NCBI GenBank assembly: GCA_964423925.1
Contig: CAYRGQ010000015.1
Location: forward strand, 1 to 64,000
DNA length: 64,000 nt
Direction: 5' to 3'
DNA from: CAYRGQ01 sp964423925
Lineage (GTDB): Bacteria; Bacteroidota; Bacteroidia; Sphingobacteriales; Sphingobacteriaceae
Shown here: piece after piece, positions 53,501 to 61,799 of the stretch
Position numbering within the stretch: the first letter of the stretch is position 1
Layout: each line of letters starts with the position of its first letter
The notes under the pieces: model-generated
What the model saw: only the letters and a program-made list of their open reading frames with translations
The model's database searches: none
Told to the model about the DNA's origin: nothing
Position numbers and translations under genes: made by a program

Positions 53501-54100
53501 AAGGAAGTGGCGGCCGGTAAGGCCGGGGGATTATTCTCGGAGGTGCCCGACGGACTCATCCGTGTGGGCAACAACAATCAGCCCTGGTGGAACCAAAATG
53601 ATCCGCGCCTTCCTAATGTGGGTAATTATCCAAATGAATTTAACTTCTCCGGCCGCCTGCAAAATGTGCAGTTGGTCCTGTTGGATCTTGATACGGGCGA
53701 GCAGCACGAGACGGTCGTGGCGGATGAGGAGATTACTATCAAGGCCATTATAGGCGAGATGAAGTATGATATCACGCATTTCACTGCCAAGGCCGGGCAA
53801 ACGCTGAAAATCGTCTTCGAGAATCCGGACCACATGCAGCACAATTTGCTGATTGTGAAACCGGGTACGCTAGAATCCGTGGGGACGGCTGCGGATGAGT
53901 TGGCTAAACAGCCGAATGCGATCGAGCAAGAGTACGTGCCCAATTCCACCGACGTACTGTTCACGACACCATTGGTCAATCCGGATGACTCGTACGAACT
54001 TACCTTTACGGTACCGGAAACACCCGGGGATTATCCCTTCGTATGTACATTCCCTGGGCACTGGCGCATCATGCACGGCGTGATGACAGTGACGAGATAG
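50585..54100 (+). CDS. Multidomain lipoprotein: ThuA, PVC-type propeller, HEAT, LamG-like and cupredoxin
   Basis: A 1171-aa predicted lipoprotein (lipobox VIAC, Cys20). Domain order: ThuA-like (~30-240; FIPLHSASYCF, YGQGRVFYTAYGHDERTF); a membrane-bound-dehydrogenase-type beta-propeller with Ca-binding loops (~275-640; DTDGDGRADK, DTDGDDKADV, GWNVVASSDNWFGPVEAKVGPDGALWILDWY); HEAT repeats (~650-830); a LamG/ConA-like domain (~885-1040); and a C-terminal blue-copper domain with ligands in HMQHNLLI and C1154, H1159, M1163, spaced as in azurin (C-x4-H-x3-M). It probably oxidises a sugar in the periplasm or outside, passing electrons to its own copper centre. No haem CxxCH motif is seen. Confidence 0.85.
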   Translation: MNRFFYYLMLMVVAGSVIACDGTKRADEGPRRLELFFLGHESKHHDSELLAEILSQEYFTEGINITYSTNPDDLMRDDLHRYDGLIVYANHDSISPGQEKALLDYVASGKGFIPLHSASYCFRNSDEVVSLIGGQFRSHGGGSFIAEIVKPDHPAMAGVAEFETEWDETYVHTLLADDIEVLMERVEDGHREPYTWVKEYGQGRVFYTAYGHDERTFRNPGFLQLVKSGILWAVGEEAVAKMQQFTIAQPEYREERMPNYERRDPAPRYQLPLSPEESQTLIQVPVGFRLELFASEPEIKKPIAMEWDEKGRLWIVETVDYPNTVRDEKGEGDDRIIICEDTDGDGRADKFTVFADGLNIPTALTFANGGVIVAQAPHFLFLKDTDGDDKADVREVLMEGWGTYDTHAGPSNFRYGLDNQIWGTVGYSSFDGNVGGEQLKFGSGVYRFRPDGKQMEYLASTSNNTWGLGFSEEFDVFASTANNEHSDFFAIANRYYEKAGLRERGIQKIDSHYGMHVLTKELRQVDVHGGFTAASGHSLYTARAFPQEYWNRVAFISEPTGRLVHRHYLEQVGSGFVEKGDGWNVVASSDNWFGPVEAKVGPDGALWILDWYNFIIQHNPTPSGFDNGKGNAYIDPLRDNTRGRIYRLVHDDAPRAKKIQLRKDKPSQLVNALKNDNMFWRTTAQRLLVEAGDTKVAADLHKLIRNTSVDEINTNAAALHAIWTLHGLGLLDGNDEKSLSVVLDALAHPAPGVRRAAIQVLPVGSAPVVERLLASGVLNDEDLRVRLAALLALSDAPTDVAIGKALYQAIQDQENVNDHWVSHALLIAGAAHRQAFMGEYHQHAGHPNLSNSDGSLADRIVAGDRMAVLPLSTERGGMVSGRQIPDISGKEIIFVADVMPAEMRRILLEGVLVSHGGPRDGYAVFLHDNKLHFQVNQNGRRTIINSTESLPESFTVKASLQRDGKMTLSIDGKEVAAGKAGGLFSEVPDGLIRVGNNNQPWWNQNDPRLPNVGNYPNEFNFSGRLQNVQLVLLDLDTGEQHETVVADEEITIKAIIGEMKYDITHFTAKAGQTLKIVFENPDHMQHNLLIVKPGTLESVGTAADELAKQPNAIEQEYVPNSTDVLFTTPLVNPDDSYELTFTVPETPGDYPFVCTFPGHWRIMHGVMTVTR

Positions 54101-54121
54101 GCGAAATACACCATCATTTGC

Positions 54122-54154
54122 AAGGCACGTGGGACTAACCAACGTGCCTTTTTT
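54122..54154 (+). terminator. Rho-independent terminator of the sugar operon
   Basis: AAGGCACGT pairs with ACGTGCCTT around an 11-base loop and is followed by a T tract, 22 bp after the stop of the giant lipoprotein gene. Confidence 0.88.
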
Positions 54155-54287
54155 ATTTGCATTCAGCGCAGGTCGGCCCTCTTCAGCCCCGCGAACAACG
54201 GGTATCAATTCAGCTGTTTTTTTTCTTATCGGAGGAGGCTGTCGGTATAAGAGCGGTTTCACGCAGAAATGCCTGTTTTTGAGCGTG

Positions 54288-54341
54288 TAATGACACTATT
54301 TTGTGCCTGTAAATTATCTCATAATGACACTTTTTTGTCAC
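54288..54341 (+). promoter_or_regulatory. Direct repeat of a dyad, candidate operator of the arabinan locus
   Basis: TAATGACACTATTTTGTG (54288-54305) and TAATGACACTTTTTTGTC (54322-54339) repeat with a 34-bp period. The second contains the dyad TGACA-N6-TGTCA. It is 112 bp or more upstream of the GH43 promoter, in a very AT-rich stretch. Confidence 0.5.
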
Positions 54342-54453
54342 GAATCTTCCATGTTAATAAAAAAATAAGATAAAATAAAGATTTTAAGTTGTTGATAATG
54401 AGTTTTTTACTTTGTTTTCAGTTGATGTTGAGCACTTTACGTATAAGTGTTTT

Positions 54454-54484
54454 TTTGACGTGTAAATACAATCGTGCATATTTG
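54454..54484 (+). promoter_or_regulatory. Bacteroidota promoter of the arabinan operon
   Basis: TTTG at 54454-54457, 19 bp, then CATATTTG at 54477-54484 (7 of 8 to TAnnTTTG). The predicted start is near 54491, which gives a long leader (about 230 nt) to the chosen GH43 start. Confidence 0.6.
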
Positions 54485-54722
54485 TTCTAAACCAATTAGG
54501 AAGTGAAGTACCTAGCGATTTTCTTGTCGAATAGGGCATAACTGCACACCAAACGAATAAACCATGCGCCGACTTTTGATTTTACGAAACTTTCGGTTAG
54601 AACGGTATACATTCTCGGAGCGGAGCCAGGAACGGGATGCTTACGTCAGCTCTCGCGCCGAGCTGACGATTGAAAGAGCCGCGATTGCAGAGCGCGTATT
54701 TCCATTTATAAACGGTAGCCTG

Positions 54723-55721
54723 ATGAGTAAATTTATCCATGTTATGATAGGCCGAGGATGGGTGCTGTTGCTGTTACTTGCAGCAGAGTTACCGGTCGGC
54801 TTTGCTCAGATGCATCTGTCGGATGTTCGTGTGCATGATCCGGTGATGGCAAAGCACGACGGGAAGTACTATATCTTCGCTACAGGTAGGGGAGTGGTCG
54901 TTTGGACGTCCACCGACCTGGTAACCTGGACAAGACTAAAGCCCGTCTTCGATGCACCTCCGTCATGGACTACCTCAGCTCACCCTTCTTTTAAGGGGCA
55001 TTTTTGGGCACCAGATATCAGCTATCATGAGGGTCAGTATTACCTGTATTATTCGGTGTCGGCGTTTGGGAGAAACACATCCAGCATCGGCGTTGCTACG
55101 AATGTTACCTTAAATCCCAGCGATCCGGAATTCGAGTGGGTAGATCGGGGCAAGGTACTTCAGTCCGTGCCTGGAGTGACCCCTTGGAATGCGATTGATC
55201 CCAATCTGGTCGAAGATGATCAAGGAAGGGCGTATCTCGTTTTCGGCTCCTTTTGGGAGGGATTGAAAATAGCCAAGCTATCGCTAGATAGGACGGCAAT
55301 TGCGGAGGAAACGGTCAACCTGAAAACCATAGCTAGCCGCGGAACAAAAGAGAACGCGATCGAGGCGCCGTTTATTTTCAAAAAAAACGGGTGGTATTAC
55401 TTGTTCGCCTCGATTGATTTTTGCTGCAGGGGGGCCGAAAGCACTTACAAGATGATTGTTGGTAGGTCTAGAGACGTTTTAGGGCCATATCTGGACGATA
55501 AAGGGATTGATTTAGTACAAGCAGGAGGAAAATTGCTGCTAGCCGGGGATAGCCGCTGGCACGGTGTCGGGCACAACGCCGTGTATGAAATAGACGGTGA
55601 CGACTACTTGGTGTTTCACGGCTACGATGCGCATGACAATGGCATTGCAAAGCTCCGCATAGAAAAGCTTTCGTGGGATGACGCCGGCTGGCCGATGGTC
55701 GCCGAGGACTTGTCGCACTAA
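54723..55721 (+). CDS. GH43 endo-1,5-alpha-L-arabinanase
   Basis: About 332 aa with signal peptide (residues 1-29, ending VGFAQ). Five-bladed propeller GH43 enzyme that cuts the arabinan backbone. The catalytic residues are D39 (VRVHDPVMA), D159 (NAIDPNLVEDD) and E214 (NAIEAPFIF). The segment SIDFCCRGAESTYKMIVGRS is a hallmark of endo-arabinanases. The in-frame extension to 54564 would put 53 charged residues before the signal peptide, so 54723 is preferred. Next to SusC/SusD, which would import the oligosaccharides. Confidence 0.9.
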   Translation: MSKFIHVMIGRGWVLLLLLAAELPVGFAQMHLSDVRVHDPVMAKHDGKYYIFATGRGVVVWTSTDLVTWTRLKPVFDAPPSWTTSAHPSFKGHFWAPDISYHEGQYYLYYSVSAFGRNTSSIGVATNVTLNPSDPEFEWVDRGKVLQSVPGVTPWNAIDPNLVEDDQGRAYLVFGSFWEGLKIAKLSLDRTAIAEETVNLKTIASRGTKENAIEAPFIFKKNGWYYLFASIDFCCRGAESTYKMIVGRSRDVLGPYLDDKGIDLVQAGGKLLLAGDSRWHGVGHNAVYEIDGDDYLVFHGYDAHDNGIAKLRIEKLSWDDAGWPMVAEDLSH

Positions 55722-55724
55722 CGG

Positions 55725-55732
55725 TAATTTTG
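55725..55732 (+). promoter_or_regulatory. Possible internal promoter before susC
   Basis: TAATTTTG, exact -7 consensus, immediately after the GH43 stop and 130 bp before susC. It could give susCD extra expression. No good -33 element. Confidence 0.35.
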
Positions 55733-55862
55733 TTCGCCATAACACATAAGTAATTAATCATCAGTGTGATGTGATGTCATTAAGAGTTCCGCCTTGACGA
55801 GCGCTATCGCTTGCCCAAGCTGTTTATTCAACCAATTGTTTACCCATTAATTCATCCTTATC

Positions 55863-58800
55863 ATGAAAAAGTACAGACTGAAGAAGACATTTTGTCGATA
55901 CCTGTTGTATTCCAGTGTATTGACATTTTTTATGGTCAGCAGTTGCCGGGTTATTTGGGCGGCCCCGCAGGAGACATCCGTCAGCGGCACCGTTGTAGAC
56001 CAGGAAGGGAAGCCCTTGCAGGGCGTTAGTGTCGTTATCAAAGGGACGACTACCGGCGTCTCGACTAATGAGGCCGGCGTTTATACGCTCCAGTTGCCAA
56101 ACGCTAGTGCTATACTTGTATTTAGCTACGTCGGTTTTATTGAGCAAGAAGTTGCTGTAAGCAGCCGAGCCACGGTCAACGTCCAATTGGTTCCCCGGCA
56201 GGAGGCGCTGGATGAAGTCATTGTGGTCGGATACGGAGCCCAAAATAAAGCTTCTATCACTGGTGCTATTAGCACGATCAAGTCGGAAGACCTGGTGCGT
56301 ACCCCTGCAGTGGCAGCTACGAGCGCCCTGGTGGGCAAGCTGCCCGGTGTTACTGCCCGTACTACGGACTCGCGCCCAGGCAACGGAGCCAATATTCAAA
56401 TCCGGAATTTGGGCAACCCGTTATACGTCATAGATGGTGTGCCTTACAGCACAAACGAAGGTACTACCTCCTTCGGGTTCAATAGCGGCATATCGGGTCA
56501 GAATATGTTCAACAACCTGGGCCTGGAGGATATCGAAAGCATAACCGTATTAAAAGACGCGTCTGCCTCGGTATATGGGTTACGCGCGTCAAATGGAGTC
56601 GTGCTCATCACGACAAAAAAAGGGCGACAAGAGGAGCGGACGTCCATCAATGTCACGAGCTATTACGGAATGCAAAATTTCACGCGTTTCCCGAAACCTG
56701 CAAATGCAGGGCAGTACGTGCGTGGTCTGCTGGAATCAGCGCAAAATTTCGGCAATGATCCCTCTTTGCTATATAGTCCCGAGCAATTGGCAAAATGGGA
56801 GGCGGGGACCGAAAAGGGCTACAGGAGCTACGATTATTTCGATATCGTGATGCGGCCTAACGTCCCCCAATATTATCTCAGTGCAAATGCGTCAGGAGGT
56901 TCAGAACGCTCTAACTACTATATGTCCATTAGCCACGTCAACCAAGACGCGATTATCCGTGATTTTAACTTCAATCGTACCAACCTGCAGGCGAATATAA
57001 ACAGCAACCTGGCGAAAGGGCTACAGGTGGGGACGCAGATAAGCGCACGCGTCGAAAAGCGGCACAATGTGGGCGTTCCTGGTCTAGATGATTATTTCAA
57101 CCCCTTACTGAGCGTATTCAGTATGTGGCCTACCGAAAGTCCATACGCAAACGATAACCCTAAATATATCCATCAGACCCACAACGTCAACGTAAACCCC
57201 GCTACATATAAAGATGATGTCACCGGCTACGTCGATCAATGGTGGCGGGCGATGAATGTCAATCTCACGGCGCAATACGATTTTAATTTTGGCTTGACCG
57301 CTAAGGGATTGTACTCTTATAATTTTACCAATGAGGATTTGGACGGCTTCGAGTATACGTATGATGCGTATCTCTATGACGAGGCGACAGATACCTACTA
57401 CACTCAACCAGGTTTTGGAAACCAAAATCCCTGGCGAGAGAAGCACAAGCGTAATATCGAATCCCGCTTTGCTCAAATCCAACTGAATTACGACAAGCAA
57501 TTCGGCGACCACACGTTGTCTGCTGTGGCTGCCTACGAGCGCTCGGATATGGAGAACTCGCGGAACGTGATCCACACGGTCCCCCCGAACAACTACATCC
57601 CATTAATGTATTTTGCAGACCAAGACTATTTGGCTGATGAATGGAGCGTAGAGGCGAGGGCCGGGTACATCGGAAGGGTGAATTATGATTACAAGCAGAA
57701 GTATTTAGTCGAATTATTGGGGCGCTATGATGGTTCCTACCTATATGCCCCCGAAAACCGTTGGGGTTTCTTCCCGGGCGTATCCGTGGGATGGCGTATC
57801 AGCGAAGAACCGTTCCTAAAGGATAAAGGAAGTTGGGTGGATGAGCTCAAGCTGCGTCTCTCATATGGTGAAACGGGAAGCGAAATTGGTATGGGCGCAT
57901 TTGCCTATCTCTCGGGTTACACGTTCGGTGGCGGGGGCGTCAACGACGGGCGCAACGCTATTTTGAACGGGAACTTCGTCAATGGTTTACGGCCGCGCGG
58001 CCTACCGATAACAAACTTGTCGTGGGTTACTAACCGTAACCAGAATATCGGTATTGACTTTACTGTTTTTGGAAAATTAAGCGGGCAGTTTGACCTGTTC
58101 GAACGCAGACGAATCGGTTTGCCGGCTGCTCGTTACGACGTGCTACTTCCTAGTGAAGTCGGTTACTTATTGCCGAATGAGAATCTGAATTCGGATGCTA
58201 CGCGGGGCGTCGACGGCATGCTGACATGGCGAGACCAACGGGGCGAATTTCAGTATGCGGTAGGGATCAACGGCACACTAGCCCGATTGCGAACGCTAAG
58301 TACCTATAAGCCCCGATTTGGCAACTCGTATGATGAATACCGGAGGTCGGCTGAAGATCGTTGGAACGGCGTAAATTGGGGCTATCAGGTCATTGGACAA
58401 TTCCACTCCCAGGAGGAAATTGATCAATATCCCGTAAATATTGACGGTCAAGGCAATCGAAGCCTGCTACCTGGCGACCTCATCTATAAAGACGTCAATC
58501 GCGACGGCATTATCAACGATCTGGATGTGGAACCCATTGGTTACTCGGAAGGAGAGCTGCCGTACTTCAACTATGGTGTTAATGCTAGCGTGGGCTGGAA
58601 GGGCATCACTGTGGCCTTAGACTTTGTTGGAGCGGGTATGCAAACGTATTTTCGGGATTGGGAATTAAAGTATCCATTTCAAAACAATGGCAACCTATTA
58701 AGATCATTTGCCGAAGACCATTGGAGGAGGGCAGATCCCTTCGATCCGAATAGTCAATGGATCTCCGGCACTTATCCAGCTTTCCGAAAAGACCTTAATA

Positions 58801-59066
58801 CGCATGTTAACTATCGGAGAAGCGATTTCTGGGTCACAAACGTACGGTATTTCCGCCTACGGAACCTAGAGGTGGGCTACAACTTTCCTAAGGCAATAAT
58901 CGAACGGGTGGGCATAGCAGGCCTGCGTGTCTTTGCTAATGGCACCAACTTGTTTTCACTCGACAACGTAAGGGATTTTGAGATAGATCCGGAAATCAGC
59001 AGCACGAATGGGTTGGTCTATCCCCAACAGAAATTGTACACGTTCGGATTTAATTTATCCCTTTAA
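55863..59066 (+). CDS. SusC-type TonB-dependent outer-membrane transporter
   Basis: A 1067-aa SusC family protein. Signal sequence (~1-34), then a carboxypeptidase-like plug extension (VSGTVVDQEGKPLQGVSVVIKGT ... SYVGFIEQEVAV), TonB box region (ALDEVIVVGYG), plug with ALVGKLPGV and NPLYVIDGVPY, VLKDASASVYGLRASNGVVLITTKKG, and a C-terminal beta-barrel ending in an aromatic-rich strand (LYTFGFNLSL). Works with the SusD partner 11 bp downstream to import glycans, here probably arabino-oligosaccharides given the GH43 neighbour. Confidence 0.97.
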   Translation: MKKYRLKKTFCRYLLYSSVLTFFMVSSCRVIWAAPQETSVSGTVVDQEGKPLQGVSVVIKGTTTGVSTNEAGVYTLQLPNASAILVFSYVGFIEQEVAVSSRATVNVQLVPRQEALDEVIVVGYGAQNKASITGAISTIKSEDLVRTPAVAATSALVGKLPGVTARTTDSRPGNGANIQIRNLGNPLYVIDGVPYSTNEGTTSFGFNSGISGQNMFNNLGLEDIESITVLKDASASVYGLRASNGVVLITTKKGRQEERTSINVTSYYGMQNFTRFPKPANAGQYVRGLLESAQNFGNDPSLLYSPEQLAKWEAGTEKGYRSYDYFDIVMRPNVPQYYLSANASGGSERSNYYMSISHVNQDAIIRDFNFNRTNLQANINSNLAKGLQVGTQISARVEKRHNVGVPGLDDYFNPLLSVFSMWPTESPYANDNPKYIHQTHNVNVNPATYKDDVTGYVDQWWRAMNVNLTAQYDFNFGLTAKGLYSYNFTNEDLDGFEYTYDAYLYDEATDTYYTQPGFGNQNPWREKHKRNIESRFAQIQLNYDKQFGDHTLSAVAAYERSDMENSRNVIHTVPPNNYIPLMYFADQDYLADEWSVEARAGYIGRVNYDYKQKYLVELLGRYDGSYLYAPENRWGFFPGVSVGWRISEEPFLKDKGSWVDELKLRLSYGETGSEIGMGAFAYLSGYTFGGGGVNDGRNAILNGNFVNGLRPRGLPITNLSWVTNRNQNIGIDFTVFGKLSGQFDLFERRRIGLPAARYDVLLPSEVGYLLPNENLNSDATRGVDGMLTWRDQRGEFQYAVGINGTLARLRTLSTYKPRFGNSYDEYRRSAEDRWNGVNWGYQVIGQFHSQEEIDQYPVNIDGQGNRSLLPGDLIYKDVNRDGIINDLDVEPIGYSEGELPYFNYGVNASVGWKGITVALDFVGAGMQTYFRDWELKYPFQNNGNLLRSFAEDHWRRADPFDPNSQWISGTYPAFRKDLNTHVNYRRSDFWVTNVRYFRLRNLEVGYNFPKAIIERVGIAGLRVFANGTNLFSLDNVRDFEIDPEISSTNGLVYPQQKLYTFGFNLSL

Positions 59067-59077
59067 ATTTGATTACC

Positions 59078-61006
59078 ATGAAACGAATATATCTGATTCC
59101 TTTGATAATAATCCTGCCACTCGCATTTTTATCGTGCGAGAAGGACTGGTTGGACAGAAAGCCTAAGAATATCATATTGGAAGACCAAGTTTGGAATGAT
59201 CCCAAAATGATCGAAGGGCTTCTTGCAAATTTTTACGATAGACTGCCCACTGATATGGGTTTGACTGACCAAGACCACACGTCTATTGATGCTAATCAGG
59301 AACGGCAAGCCCAATGGCGGAGAATGGCGGACTACGACGACGCTATGTGGTCTGGATTCTCGAATGAAGAAGGGCGCAATAATATTGTCACTTATCCCTT
59401 CAGCCGCTGGAGGGTCTGGAACTACAGTCTGGTTCGGGACATTAACTTAGCTTTAGAGAATATTGATCTATTCGGGGTGAGCCTAAGCCCTGACCTGAAG
59501 CAACAGTTTATTGCAGAGCTCCGCTTTATCCGAGCTTATAACTACTTTGAGTTGGTAAAGCGTATGGGCGGGGTGCCCTTGATCACTACTCAGTTGATTT
59601 ATGATTATAGCGGCGATCCGTCTTACTTACAGACACCACGGGCCAAAGAAGCCGAGGTTTACGACTTCATTGCCAATGAGATCGATGAGATAAAGGATGT
59701 ATTGGGAAACTCCGGAAGCCAGACTAGAGCTAACAAGTACACTGCTTTGGCACTAAAAAGCCGCGCGATGCTTTACGCAGGGTCGATCGCTAAATACAAT
59801 AACGCATTAGGTGTCCCGATTACGACGCCAGGCGGGGAGGTGGGGATTCCTGCCGACCGTGCAGATGATTACTTTAGGAAGTCGTTAGATGCCTCCGCGG
59901 AAATTATTACCAATGGTCGCTATACCCTGTACCAAAACAATCCCCATCTTGGTGAGAATTTCTATGAAGCTGTCGCAGCTAAAACTGGAAATAGCGAAGT
60001 AATATTTGCGTGGGACTTTTTATCCTCGAAGGATAAGCGTCACTGGTTCGCATATGATAATATACCCCGGAGCATTCGAGAGGATAATCTTAGCTCATCG
60101 AATGTAACGCCTTCGTTAAACTTGGTGGAAAGCTACGAATATCTCGACGGAAGTCCAGGCGCGCTGAAGACCCATACGCCCGATGGCAGCGATTTCATCT
60201 ACTATGATGACGTGTCGGGTATTTTTAATAATAAAGATGCTCGCCTATATGGCACGGTAATTTTCCCTGGCGCCACTTTTAAAGGTTTGACGGTCGACAT
60301 GCAAGCCGGGGTACTCGTTTGGAACGCTTCCACGAACTCCTATCGAACCGTAGAGGGCGCTGATTTGGGGTCCACTTGGGGAGGCGATAGCTACCCGGAC
60401 GGTGACGGCGGAAGCTTGACAGCTGCCGGAGGACCGCATCGATCCGTCCAAGAGGTGTCGAATACTGGGTTTTATCTGCGTAAATACGTCGACGCGGGCC
60501 CAGGTACGAGCACACGCGGCATACGCAGTGATGTGTGGTGGGTATGGTTTCGTTTGGGAGAAATCTATCTAAATGCCGCTGAGGCTGCGTTTGAGTTAGG
60601 GCTTAAGGATGAGGCGGTGGCCTACCTGAGCGTGCTGAGAGAGCGAGCCGGATTTGCGCCTAATAGCCTGACTGCAGCGTCATTGACTAACGATCGAATC
60701 CGGAATGAGCGGCGCGTCGAATTGGCGTTTGAAGATCATCGGGTGTGGGATCTAAAACGCTGGCGCGTGGCTCACGAAGTATGGGATGGCGATGCCAACA
60801 ACCCCGATGCCGTAGTGTATGCGCTCTATCCGTATCGTGTGGTGCGTCCGGGTGACCCCAGCAGGCATGGGAAGTACGCGTTCGTAAAAATGGTCGCTCC
60901 CCGCTTTAGGGCTCCCAGATTCTTCCAAATGGGGAATTATTACTCGTCCATAGATCAGGGCGTTCTTAATAATAATCCAAAAGTTGTTAGAAATCCATTT
61001 CATTAA
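59078..61006 (+). CDS. SusD/RagB family glycan-binding lipoprotein
   Basis: A 642-aa surface lipoprotein (lipobox FLSC, Cys20) with the SusD pattern: CEKDWLDRKPKN after the lipobox, N-terminal TPR helices (AELRFIRAYNYFELVKRMGGVPLI), and the C-terminal RagB part (IYLNAAEAAFELG, IRNERRVELAFEDHRVWDLKRW). It caps the SusC pore and binds the glycan. The start at 59078 is used in preference to an upstream TTG (59069). Confidence 0.95.
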   Translation: MKRIYLIPLIIILPLAFLSCEKDWLDRKPKNIILEDQVWNDPKMIEGLLANFYDRLPTDMGLTDQDHTSIDANQERQAQWRRMADYDDAMWSGFSNEEGRNNIVTYPFSRWRVWNYSLVRDINLALENIDLFGVSLSPDLKQQFIAELRFIRAYNYFELVKRMGGVPLITTQLIYDYSGDPSYLQTPRAKEAEVYDFIANEIDEIKDVLGNSGSQTRANKYTALALKSRAMLYAGSIAKYNNALGVPITTPGGEVGIPADRADDYFRKSLDASAEIITNGRYTLYQNNPHLGENFYEAVAAKTGNSEVIFAWDFLSSKDKRHWFAYDNIPRSIREDNLSSSNVTPSLNLVESYEYLDGSPGALKTHTPDGSDFIYYDDVSGIFNNKDARLYGTVIFPGATFKGLTVDMQAGVLVWNASTNSYRTVEGADLGSTWGGDSYPDGDGGSLTAAGGPHRSVQEVSNTGFYLRKYVDAGPGTSTRGIRSDVWWVWFRLGEIYLNAAEAAFELGLKDEAVAYLSVLRERAGFAPNSLTAASLTNDRIRNERRVELAFEDHRVWDLKRWRVAHEVWDGDANNPDAVVYALYPYRVVRPGDPSRHGKYAFVKMVAPRFRAPRFFQMGNYYSSIDQGVLNNNPKVVRNPFH

Positions 61007-61018
61007 ATCCCGAAAATT

Positions 61019-61699
61019 ATGAAAACTAGTAAGTATATATTTTGCGCACTGTTTTTAGCAGTTGCGTTTCTTCTAGGGTGCGAAAAGGACAACTTCGACG
61101 CTCCTAGCTCCATCCTGAGCGGGCGTGTCGTCTACCAAGGGCAGCCGGTGGGCGTGCGCTCGGGAGGAGTGGAGTTGGAACTTTGGCAACATGGGTACCA
61201 ACTGTTCTCCAAGATTCCTGTGCATGTAGATCAGGATGGGTCGTTTTCTGCGCGCTTGTTCGATGGGGACTATAAACTGGTGCTGCTGCGCGGAAATGGG
61301 CCGTGGGCAGATAATACCGATTCGATCACTGTACAGGTTCGGGGGAGTACCATCGTGGATGTGCCCGTAGAACCTTACTTCGTCATTACGGACGCGTCCT
61401 TCCAAAGCAGCGAAACACAGGTAAGCGCGTCATTTAGAGTTCAGCAAGCCAATGCGGACAGGCCATTGGAAAGGATCACGCTTTATCTGGGCCAGACAAC
61501 GATTGTCGACCAAAACAACTATGTGGGACGAGTTGACCTTGTTCCCGATCAGATTGGTAGTTTAGATGATCCACTATCGTTGTCTATCGATGTGCCCGCC
61601 CGACTGCGGGAAAAAGGTTATTCCTTTGCGCGGGTAGGAGTGAAGGCGGTGGGTGTGCCTGAGTATCTTTATAGCATACCTCAACAAGTGAATCACTAG
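61019..61699 (+). CDS. DUF3823 lipoprotein in SusE position
   Basis: A 226-aa lipoprotein (lipobox LLGC, Cys21) with two beta-sandwich units: an N-terminal carboxypeptidase-regulatory-like domain (LSGRVVYQGQPVGVRSGGVELELWQHG ... FDGDYKLVLLRGNG) and a second Ig-like domain (DASFQSSETQVSASFRV). This is the DUF3823 architecture, found directly after SusCD pairs as an accessory surface glycan-binding protein. It is 12 bp after susD and closes the operon. Confidence 0.85.
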   Translation: MKTSKYIFCALFLAVAFLLGCEKDNFDAPSSILSGRVVYQGQPVGVRSGGVELELWQHGYQLFSKIPVHVDQDGSFSARLFDGDYKLVLLRGNGPWADNTDSITVQVRGSTIVDVPVEPYFVITDASFQSSETQVSASFRVQQANADRPLERITLYLGQTTIVDQNNYVGRVDLVPDQIGSLDDPLSLSIDVPARLREKGYSFARVGVKAVGVPEYLYSIPQQVNH

Positions 61700-61714
61700 G
61701 TGAACAACTTAGAT

Positions 61715-61756
61715 AAAAAAAGGGTGTGCGGATATTGTTTCCGCACACCCTTTTTT
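61715..61756. terminator. Bidirectional terminator of the arabinan operon
   Basis: AGGGTGTGCGGA pairs with TCCGCACACCCT, with A and T tracts outside, between the DUF3823 gene and the convergent acyltransferase gene. Confidence 0.93.
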
Positions 61757-61799
61757 CATAACAGACAAAATGGGCGCGTCATCCCAGCGTTTAATTCGG

